A stretch of 64,000 nucleotides of DNA. Origin: Berberis thunbergii. Taxonomy: Eukaryota > Streptophyta > Magnoliopsida > Ranunculales > Berberidaceae. A program made the translations under genes and the position numbers. Numbering within the stretch: position 1 is the first letter of the stretch; each line of letters opens with the position of its first letter. Positions 55,717-64,000 of the stretch are shown here, one piece after another. The notes under the pieces are model-generated. The model was not told the origin of the DNA. It did no database searches and was given only the letters and a program-made list of their open reading frames with translations. Location: the NCBI GenBank assembly GCA_003290165.1, contig QNQO01006264.1:248001-312000 (forward strand). Direction: 5' to 3'.

Positions 55717-56340
55717 TGATGATACACCAAATTGTCCTCTGATCAGCACCGTACATGTGTCATGATAATCTGGTCAACATAGAAAAAAAGCCCGATTACA
55801 TGCTCAATCCAGTGAGGCCCCAGACAACATTAAGCCACTATTGGCAGACTCCAGAATGTTGGACCCGAATTGTAGCGCCTTAATAATCCCATGCATCACA
55901 CGGTCGTTATCCCTGATAAGGCAAGAGTAAGCCCTAATAAGGTAGTATATGGGGGATTCACCTAAAATAGGCAAGCCAACCATTGATTTCGACTAGGAAA
56001 CAAATACTAGAGTATAAGTCAGGCAAGGAAACTCCCTTGCATGGACAACACTCAGAAAGGGAACCCAACTAGAAAAAGATTTCTAGCAAGATCTCTTTCC
56101 CTAAACTATTCCACCAAAGGCCTAGCCGAACAAGGACTCTCACACTATAAAAAGGGACATAAGGTTGATGAACTAAGGTACACTATAGAAACCCAATTTA
56201 CAACTTTAAGTTTCTCATGAGTCTTATCTAACTTAAGCATCGGAGTGCCTAGGACCACCACACGGTGGTCTTTGGCTCACGGGTGCTACTTGTGAAGGTC
56301 TAGTTAAAATGAGGAATGAGAGAATGAATCAACTACATCA
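55717..56340 (+). repeat. 3' LTR of Tat element
   Basis: TGATGATACACC to AACTACATCA, 624 bp, with TATAAAAAG at 56146-56154. About 85% like the 5' LTR by eye, with several indels: an old element. Confidence 0.8.
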
Positions 56341-59147
56341 AATTTCATATTACCTGTGCCATTGGTACTCCAAATAAATTTTTTTGCTACTAATTATCAT
56401 GCACTGACACCCTCACCAACATCCCAATCATTGTCCTCAACCAGTTCCATAAAAAAAATCACATTTTATAATGTAAACTAATATTTTCAACAAAACTCGA
56501 TTAAAATTAGAATTGATTAAATGTTTAAAGTCTTCATTTGAATGTTCGTTTAAATGTCAATCTGTTTCTTTGAAAAATATTATACTTAGGCATGAAAACA
56601 TAAAAAAATACTTGCATGTTTTAATAATAAAATACATATTTTGAAATTTTAAGCTTTTGGATTGATATTTGGTTTCATTGGAAAAATCTTCAAAAATGCA
56701 TTTCAATGATATCAAATTTACCAAAATCCAACAAATATGAACATAGTTATGTCAATTTTCATTTTGAGAAAAAAAAACACAATTTTCTCTATCCGCCACA
56801 TATACACTTCACCAACGTTTTTCACCATTTTTTAATTTTCTTTACCCTTCCACATGTTTTATAATTACAAACATGTCATTATAGATAATGAATCTCAACC
56901 CTCAACATCTTTCCAACTCTCAATCCTAGCCCTCTTTTATCTCCACCTTTTGTTTGTCTCAGTCAACAATGAATAGTAAAATGCTACTCTGATTTGTAAG
57001 ATAGACTAATATATTACTTGTGCCGTTGGCACTCCACATATATTTTTTTGTTGCTAATTATCACTCATTTGACACCCTCACCACCATCCCCAACATTGCC
57101 CTCAATTAGTTTCATAAAAAAAAAATCATATTTTAGAATTTAAACTAATGTTTTGTAGGTGCGAGTTTATTTTACTGTAAAAATACTAATTTTTTTAGAA
57201 TCAAACTCGATTAAATTATAGTCGATTGAATGTTCGGGGTCTTTGTTTTAATGTTCATGAAAATGTTCGTCTGTTTCTTTGAAAAATATTATACTTAGGC
57301 ATGAAAATAAATAATTATGATAACTATTTGTATTTTGATCATTGATTTTGTTGGAAGGCATGAAATATTAAATAGTTATGACAAGTGTTTGTATTGATCA
57401 TTGGTTTTATTGGTAAAATCTTTAAAATTGCATTTCGATGACACCAAGTTTACCAAAATCCAACAACTACATAAATAGTCATGATTTTCATTTTCAAAAA
57501 AAAAAAGGAAAATACACTTGAAACAGCTCTTCTACTTAGAAATGAAATTTTCCAAATAATTACACGTTCAAGACTTAAGCAAAACATCATTTGCTATGTT
57601 ATTTAAAATTTTCAATTTTTTTATCCATATGAATATGAGAATATCTTCTTTATAACTTTATAATATGATTATAAGAAGATATTTATCTTATGATTATAAT
57701 AATATGATTATAGTAAGATAATATCTTAACCTTCCATATCTTTCACTTTCCATATATATATAAATAGAAAAAGATAGGCTAGAAATGACATTTCTTATGT
57801 CAATGACACCAAGGGATATTAAATGAATGGAATTGGGATGTGGATAAAATCCCTTGGATGAGTAGAAACATAAATAGTGAGTAAGATTTTTACAATTTTT
57901 TTATGACCAAAGTAAGAAACATTCTAATTTCATTGAGTGATTGTGTGTAATTTTTGTTGGGGATTTTCGGGAATAAATCGTGTATCTTCTTTCAATTCCT
58001 TATGAGAGATATCCAATCGATTAAAGTAGCGGTTAAAGACGGTCCTTGGAAGGCTAGGGGTTATAGTCGACATTAATTCATCATTTTTAATGTCTCTAAT
58101 TCAAAACTGAACATATCTATTCCCCACATGTACATTCCACCAATTTTTTCACAATTTGTTCATTTTATTTGCCCTCATCACATTTCCCAACTTTCAATTT
58201 TAACCATTGTTTTACCTCCAATACTTAGGTTGTCCAAATAAACAATGAATAGTAAAACATGAATTATAATATATTATAATATTATCCTTGCTGTTGGCAC
58301 TCCACATATATATTTTCTACTAATTATCATGCACTGGACACACTCACCACCATCTCCACTGTTGCCCTCTCAATCAGTTCAATAAAAAAATCATATTTTA
58401 GAATGTAAACTAATTTTTTGAGGCGTTTTATGGTAAAAATACTAATTTTTTTTATAGTCAAACTCGGTTAAAATTAAAAATGGATTGAATGTTGGGGGTC
58501 TTTGTTTGAATATTCATTAAAATGTTCGTATGTTTCATTGAAAAATATTATACTTAGGGATGAAAATATTAAAAATACTTTTTTGAAATTTTAAGTTTTT
58601 GTCTTGAACATTGGTTTTGTTGGAAAAATCTTCAAAATTGTATTTCAACGATACCAAATTTACTGAAATCTGACAATTATGTAGATAGTTATTGTAATTT
58701 TCATTTTGAAAAAAAAAACACAATACTTTCTTTCTCTGTCACATGTATATTCCACCAACTTTTTCACAATCTTTTCATATTCTTTGCCCTTCTTCATGTT
58801 TTATATTTACAAACATGTTATCATAGGAAATCAATCTCAACTGTCAACACATTACCCAACTTTTGATCATTCTCCAAACCTCAAGTTTGTCCCAGTCTGC
58901 AATGAATAGTAAAACACCACTCTGAATCGAAATATAAACTAGCATGTCACCCATGTTGTTGGCACTCCACACACTTTTATTCAACTAACTATCATGCACT
59001 GGACACCTTCCCCACCATTTCCCTTAATCAATTCCATAAAAAAACTTATTTTAGAATGTAAACTAATTTTTTAAAATCAAACTCGGTTAAAATTATAATT
59101 GATTCAATGTTTGGGCATTTGTTTGAACCTTCATTAAAAGATAATCA
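56341..59147. repeat. Tandem array, unit about 664 bp, roughly 3.3 copies
   Basis: The landmark GTTGGCACTCCA (or ATTGGTACTCCA) recurs at 56361, 57025, 58293 and 58958: spacings 664, 1268 and 665. The long spacing is one unit plus a 604-bp insertion. Each unit also carries TAATTATCATGCACTG, ACACCCTCACCACCATC, GAAAAATATTATACTTAGG and AATGAATAGTAAAA in the same order. Units are moderately diverged. No coding potential. Confidence 0.85.
57508..58111. other. Insertion of about 604 bp within the second array unit
   Basis: Present in unit 2 only, between CATTTTCAAAAAAAAAAA and AACATATCTATTCCCCAC. AT-rich with ATATGATTATA repeats near 57660-57720. No ORF, no clear inverted ends or target duplication found, so its class is unknown. 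Confidence 0.55.
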
Positions 59148-59882
59148 AGAGAAATATTATCATCATTACAATGAGAGTTTCCTAACAACATCTACATTTC
59201 TTTTGTGCTCCACTTTCGGATGCAACTTCTAACAAATGTAAGAGTTAGAATATGGAGTTCATGCATGACGACACACCAAATGGAGGTTCAAAAACTTTGA
59301 CTGAGCGTATGATCTAAATGAATGCCTTTCAGAAACACGACATTAAAATCCAGAAACAGAGCATCACAATCACAATTCTTATTGGTGAATTTTTTGTCCA
59401 AATTATATGACAATTCTTATTAACCCACGAAAATACCTCTTTGGAAAATGTAACTGGGCAATGTAGATCTCTGCACAGTTGATATTATTAGTATATCAGC
59501 TGTGAATTTCTAAACACAGAAATTTTTTGTTCTAATTATATGACAATTCTTATTAACCCACGAATTTTTTTTTTTTTTGCTAAACACAGAAATGAAGCAT
59601 GCACCCCACAAATCTAAAATCCCATTTGTTCAAAATTCAGGATTCCCATCAAAAAAATTGTCTCAACACAGAAATGAAATCGATTTTTTTTTTTGCTAAA
59701 ACACAGAAATGAAGAATGCACACCACAAATCTAAAACTCCATTTGTTCAGAATCCATAAACCCATCAAAAAATTGTCTCAACACAGAAATGAAATCGAAA
59801 TATATTTTTTTCTTCGTCCAAATCTTAAAAAGATATATTAGTCTACCAAAAAGATCTAATTTGTCATGACTATACCTTACAT
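59148..59882. repeat. Spacer with two local duplications
   Basis: AATTATATGACAATTCTTAT plus AACCCACGAA occurs near 59401 and 59534. ACACAGAAATGAAG...ACAAATCTAAAA...TTGTCTCAACACAG occurs at 59585 and 59702 (period 117). No gene seen. Confidence 0.7.
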
Positions 59883-60441
59883 TTCAAACTAAAATATGAT
59901 CCAAGGAGCTGAAAATTCCCCCAAAAGGATAAGAGAAATAGATCACAAGGGTCTCTTTCAAGGACCGAGGGGGGCTCCTGCGCGGGGTGTGCTGGAGGGC
60001 GTCCTGCGCACCATTGTGAACCGTTGGATTTCATCCAACGGCTAATAATGACGAAACTCAAATGAAGATTTAAAGCAAAAGGGTCGCAGGTTTTGAATAT
60101 ATTACAGCCGTCCGACGGCTGAGATTTTGGCTTTGGAATGTAACATTTGAAAACAGAGATTTTGCTTGGAAAATCCATTTGCAAACAGAGTCAGAGGTTG
60201 AAAAAAAAAAACTTCTTCTCGATCTAGATCTGAGGGAAGAGGAAGAGGAAAGGACATCTGAGGGTTCACTCGAGAGGAAGAAGAAGAAGAAGAAGAAAGG
60301 GGATCTGAGGGTTCGTATCAAAGAGAAATCGAGAGGAATCTGAAGAAGATAATGGGGTGATTGGTAGGCGAAGCAGCTGGAGATCTATACGCACAGTTGC
60401 TCATCGATATCCCATCCTCACTAGCTCTTATTTGTTTTCTT
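59883..60441 (+). promoter_or_regulatory. Promoter / 5'UTR-like segment of a plant gene, orphaned
   Basis: GC-richer than its surroundings. Contains a GA-rich leader (AAGAAGAAGAAGAAGAAAG, GAGAGGAATCTGAAGAAG) typical of a plant 5'UTR, and a strong donor TTGTAAGTATCTG with GT at 60442-60443. No downstream exon of a matching full gene is found; the next coding match is a mid-gene P4-ATPase exon. So it is probably a captured leader exon. Confidence 0.4.
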
Positions 60442-61831
60442 GTAAGTATCTGATCCTTCACTTTTTTTTTGAGTTTACAGATACCCATTTGGGTGAAACT
60501 TTGTTATAGTGGGTTTTAAGTGTAGATTCATTTGGATGAGTTGTGATTTCCAGTTTTTGATCAATGGGTATCTGTGTTTTATACTCAATTTGTCTGGGCT
60601 GTTGTTGCTTTTGAGTGATTTTTCATGATTTCTGATCTGGGTGTTCTTGATCATGAAAAGGGTGAAATGTTGTGAAATGAAAATCAGATTTTTTATTGGT
60701 TTTGATTTTGCTTTATGTGTAAGCATTCATGTTTGTTATAGAATTTGGGTTAGTTTTGTTATGTGGGTTGTTGATCAAACATGTAAAGTAGAATTTTGAA
60801 TGAAATTTTGGATTTTAGATGTTTTGTCCTGTGTTTGTTTGATGAATTGACACAACTGTTTGTGGGTTTTGAGTTTTACGTGTCTATACTGATTATCTGA
60901 TCCACTGTAGATTTAGGATAGTTTTATGTTTTGCTTGTATGCACTTGTGGGGTTAGTGATTTTTGTGTTTTGAGGTTTTGTAAGAGTTTCAATTTGGATA
61001 TGTGTTTCATTAGGTAGTTGGATGGTGTGGAGACAGGAGTTGCGGTTGAGAAGTGAATTGCAGACTTGTTTTCTGTTGATTAGGTACATTTCATCCTATT
61101 TAAGAAGTTGATGTTGAAGTGTATGTAATGTTGGGATATCGAAGAATTTGATCATGTTCTGACTTTGTTTGTTTCATGTGATATCTCAATACAGAAGAAA
61201 AGGAAACATACTGATGTTACTGTAGATGACCTTTTTACACTCAACTTACATGACTTTTAATTTAGAAATGACCATCATTCTTTCTTTGAATCATGTTATT
61301 ACTTCTCATGATCCACATAACCTTACATTGCAATGAAATATTGTGTTAAAGGAAGTAAGAGCATAAAAAGTTTTATGGCTATTTGGAAAAGATAAAAACT
61401 TAAAATACTATCTTGAATTCTTCAAAAGCTAGTTCCCTATGTTCAATTTTCCTTCTTTAACTTAGAAACTGGTGATTATCTGCATTTATGATTTATAGTC
61501 CCGAATTAAAACAAAATGAAGCAGAACAATCACTCATGAGCATGAAAACATCAGTCGCAAACCTTTGTGGCCTTTTGAGCTTTCTCAGCAATTCATATCT
61601 CAATCATTTTATGATTATGAATTATTAGCTTAATTCTAGCAGAATTTCCTATCTGATATGGTGGATTCCTATTGCACGAATATGTTTGGTTCTCTAAGCA
61701 GAAGCCGTGTCATTGAGGAAAGCATCTACATAGCATACTTTCTCACTTGTATTTTTGTATTTGTTATTGGATGAGTACATATTGTCATTAAACTATGATT
61801 CTTATGTTCATATATATATTTTTTTGCTCAG
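60442..61831. other. Intron-like stretch, no gene
   Basis: T-rich sequence between the donor at 60442 and the acceptor TTTTTGCTCAG at 61831. No coding match on either strand. Confidence 0.5.
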
Positions 61832-61920
61832 GTTCCTGAGTCTATTGACAAGCTTGCCCAAGCTGGTATTAAGATTTGGGTTTTGACTGGTGATAAGATT
61901 GAGACTGCAGCCAATATTGG
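61832..61920 (+). pseudogene. Fragment of a P4-type ATPase (phospholipid flippase, ALA family)
   Basis: One 89-nt exon encodes [20 protein letters not shown] then [10 protein letters not shown]. This is the hinge motif (VLTGDKxETAxNIG) of P-type ATPases, in the form specific to P4 flippases ([20 protein letters not shown]). Flanked by an AG acceptor and a GT (GGTCTGG) at the end. The ALA family is over 1100 residues, so this is under 3%. No neighbouring ALA exon is seen. Confidence 0.85.
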
Positions 61921-62064
61921 GTCTGGTTCACTAAGCTTTTCTGCGATGCTTGTCAATATATCATGACAAGTCCAGGGCTGTCAAGAAGAGAGACTCGGTC
62001 AAGAAGAGACCCCGACAAAGATGTTGTAATGAATTTGTAATGTACATGAGATGAATCAATACAT

Positions 62065-62163
62065 GACTCTTCCTTTTGGTTTGATGTAAAATGCCTTTCC
62101 TATATTAATTGTTGTATTTTTTTTGTTAAGCTCTGTATAGCTCTGCAGTGAATTTTTTGTTCA
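62065..62163 (+). repeat. Inverted repeat, left arm
   Basis: Nearly identical, in reverse complement, to 63353-63455: GACTCTTCCTTTTGGTTTGA, TAAAATGCCTTTCCTATA and AGCTCTGTATAGCTCTGCAG are all shared. The arms enclose the phytepsin fragment and the TTACAGATT minisatellite. Confidence 0.9.
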
Positions 62164-62170
62164 CTTCTAT

Positions 62171-62575
62171 TCTGGCTTCTTCAGTGAAGACAATGTTGAA
62201 GTTGGGGATCTTGTTGTGAAAAATCAGGCAAGTTCTCTTCTATTTTCTGTTTTTGTTTTGAAGAACTTCAGCTGCAGTTATGCTTATGATTTTATAATAC
62301 TTCAGGAGATCATCGAGGCTACACGAGAAGGAAGCCTTACTTTTGTGATATCAAAGTTTGATGGAATACTTGGACTTGGGTTTCAGGAAATATCAGGACA
62401 TGTTGTGCCAGTATGGTATGGTTTAGTTATCTTTACTTCTCCTCAGCTAGTCATTTGTTAACATTATCTCCAACTTAAATTTCCTGTCTTCCATTTCTAG
62501 GTATAACATGGTTGAACAAGGATTGGTAAGTAAAGAAGTCTTCTCCTTCTGGATCAATCAATCGAATGTCTTCTC
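62171..62575 (+). pseudogene. Fragment of a plant aspartic protease (phytepsin)
   Basis: Three exon pieces: 62171-62227 ([19 protein letters not shown]), 62306-62415 ([32 protein letters not shown]) and 62501-62570 (YNMVEQGLVSKEVFSFWINQ). They match the N-terminal lobe of phytepsins between the first and second active-site Asp. The intron after 62227 starts GCAAGT, a GC-AG intron or a mutated GT. A single base seems missing just before SGFF, where the family has an I-S-G-F sequence. Neither catalytic DTG nor the saposin-like insert is present, so no protease activity is possible. Confidence 0.87.
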
Positions 62576-62899
62576 CAGTTGATGAATTATTATGTTCAGT
62601 GGTCTCAAATGTTTTCTCGGCTCCTTAACATAGTTGGCTTTTTGTTTCAAATTCTTGTGAAGATCTCTGGAATTGCTTATACTCCTAGCTACCATTAATG
62701 AAGCTGATGAGAATTGTGAGGGCTTCCGTAGGGAAGGAAGAGCTCTGGAAATGGTTGATGAGTGAATGATATGTGAGGTTCTATTTTGTAGTTTTATTTT
62801 GTAATGTACATGAACAGATGTTGTAATGAATTTCTATTATGTAATGGGATTATCGATGAATAAATACACCTTTTTTGATGGTTTGGTTTTCTTTTGTAA
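62576..62899. other. Non-coding stretch beside the phytepsin fragment
   Basis: A short exon-like frame near 62672-62766 (NEADENCEGFRREGRALEMV) is not recognised. The string ACAGATGTTGTAATGAATTT and TGTAATGTACATGA is also seen near 62020-62050, a partial copy of the sequence next to the left inverted arm. Confidence 0.4.
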
Positions 62900-63190
62900 C
62901 AGTATTTGCAGATTGCTCTTTTATTACAGTATTTGCAGTATTACAGATTGCTCTTTTATGGCATTTTTTACAGATTGCTCTTTACAGATTTACTCTTTAT
63001 GCTCTTTATGGCATTTTTTTTTACAGATTACAGGAATTGCAGATTCTTTATGGCAATTTTTTTACAGATATAGTTTTTACAGATTACAGTTTTTATAGAT
63101 TACAGTATTTGCAGATTTTTTATGGCATTTTTTTTTTTACAGATTACAGTATTTGCAGATTTTTTTTTTTTTGCAGAATGTTATTTACAA
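62900..63190. repeat. Degenerate TTACAGATT-type minisatellite
   Basis: Irregular repeats of TTACAGATT, TTTGCAGATT and CTTTATGGCATTTTTTTT. Open frames here (62826-63282) only reflect the repeat. Confidence 0.9.
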
Positions 63191-63352
63191 TGCAGAATGC
63201 AGAATGCATAATGCTATGTCAATTGAATTCTCTGCAATTACAATTGAAATTCTCTGCAAATTTACATATGAACAAAAATTAGAGCATACAAAAAACTGTA
63301 TTTCTTCCATATCCATCTATAACCCAGAATGGAGATGGTAGAAATACAGAGC

Positions 63353-63455
63353 TGAACAAAAAATTCACTGCAGAGCTATACAGAGCTTAACAAAAAGGAA
63401 AAATACAACAATTAATATAGGAAAGGCATTTTACATCAAACCAAAAGGAAGAGTC
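63353..63455 (-). repeat. Inverted repeat, right arm
   Basis: Reverse complement of 62065-62163 with a few changes, including four extra bases in a T run. The nine bases outside the arms (left ...TCAATACAT, right GTTCCTTCT) do not match, so a transposon target duplication is not shown. Confidence 0.9.
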
Positions 63456-64000
63456 GTTCCTTCTACAGAGTTGTAACTTCCAAAACTCAAACTCAAGCTC
63501 AAACCCTCACCCGGGTGTGCTTGTTTTGGAGGTTGAAAGGGTACATTGACATTGCATACACCTTCTCCAACAACATTAAAGTTTGTGTTATCACCTTACA
63601 AGGAAATATACACATAATTATATAAGTGCCACAATTGGAAATATACATTTAGTTAGTATGAATTAAAGCAAGATTACCTTGGAGGGCGAAGTCTTTGTTC
63701 TCTTAGCCTTTCCTATACGTATCTCATGTAGGGGTTTCATTCGTTTTGAACTTTTTCGGCCTTCTTTTTTCTTCAAACCTTTCATGTTTCCAATTTGGAG
63801 CACACTATTTTCCTTCAAAGCTTCTTGGGGTGCACTGTCATTGTTCATGATGACTTCTTCATGCAACCCTGTCATTTGATACACGTTTACCTTTCACTCC
63901 CCTTGTCCATCTATCCAGTAAGTACATTTTCGAAATTTCCATGATATCAAGTCGGCCAAACACTTTCAAAACATGAAAACACAATATTCCCATTGTCTCA
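63456..64000. other. Window end, possible minus-strand exon
   Basis: A minus-strand frame 63884-63663 (MYQMTGLHEEVIMNNDSAPQ, then KKKEGRKSSKRMKPLHEI) ends at a donor-like AAGGTAATC. The Lys/Arg-rich tail would suit a nuclear or DNA-binding protein, but I recognise no family and the gene would extend beyond the window. Otherwise no feature. Confidence 0.25.

Larger units (their letters stand above)
20516..56340 (+). mobile_element. Decayed Tat-lineage Ty3/gypsy retrotransposon, split by large insertions
   Basis: LTRs starting TGATGATACACCAAA lie at 20516-21193 and 55717-56340, roughly 85% alike by eye. Order inside: primer site, gag (broken by a hAT-like element), protease, RT, RNase H, a second RNase H, integrase, a 135-bp tandem repeat, and an antisense ORF on the minus strand. 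This order, especially the dual RNase H, the 3' tandem repeats and the antisense ORF, is typical of Tat elements (Grande/Ogre relatives). Many stops and frameshifts show age. The chromovirus complex 29003-55058 sits inside the antisense ORF. The five bases outside the two LTRs do not match (ATTAG versus AATTT). Confidence 0.8.

Noticed and set aside
62826..63341. ORFs up to 135 residues with repeated Tyr/Leu/Phe blocks
   Set aside because: Translation of the TTACAGATT minisatellite.

Overview
This window is nuclear DNA from a flowering plant, most likely a eudicot. It is AT-rich and every identifiable coding segment is plant-type: split exons with GT-AG introns, an ABF/AREB bZIP exon, an OSCA1 exon, a phytepsin fragment, and Ty3/gypsy elements of the Athila, Tat and chromovirus lineages. 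I see no intact host gene, no rRNA or tRNA gene and no CRISPR array. The window is a nest of transposons plus captured pieces of host genes.

Region 1, 1-6249, is the 3' part of a Pack-CACTA DNA transposon. It carries, all on the + strand, a nearly complete guanylate kinase gene (255-2023) and pieces of a WD40/BRWD-like gene, OSCA1, UDP-GlcNAc pyrophosphorylase, an ABC1-type kinase, one unidentified exon and an ABF bZIP gene. It ends with subterminal repeats and the terminal motif CACTACAAGAAAA on the minus strand at 6237-6249. Region 2, 6250-18839, is the 3' half of an Athila-like gypsy element. The CACTA sits in its integrase. A second, very young non-autonomous Athila-like element (6921-15225, TSD TGGAT, LTRs differing by about 4 substitutions in 1.85 kb) also sits in it. 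Region 3, 18840-20515, holds LTR debris, including a TRIM-like miniature element.

Region 4, 20516-56340, is a decayed Tat-lineage gypsy element with two RNase H domains, a 135-bp tandem repeat downstream of pol, and an antisense ORF. A hAT-like element (21442-22311) interrupts its gag. Its antisense ORF is split by a chromovirus complex at 29003-55058 with three LTRs and two internal regions. The middle LTR of that complex is itself split by a second chromovirus (36385-45568, TSD GTGTC). The last LTR carries a hAT MITE (52790-53504, perfect 8-bp TSD CTTTATGG).

Region 5, 56341-64000, has a roughly 664-bp tandem array, a 5'UTR/first-intron-like segment, exon fragments of a P4-ATPase flippase and of a phytepsin, an inverted repeat pair and a TTACAGATT-type minisatellite.

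The most unusual signals are three. First, all three chromovirus pol genes carry a 102-104 bp intron-like insertion with GT-AG borders at the same codon just before the reverse transcriptase core. Second, the 3' end of that insertion repeats the 17 nt next to the 3' LTR of the same element, and the repeated string differs between the two families in step with the end of each element. Third, a multi-gene Pack-CACTA carries a guanylate kinase whose frame is open across seven exons but whose P-loop has a Gly-to-Arg change.
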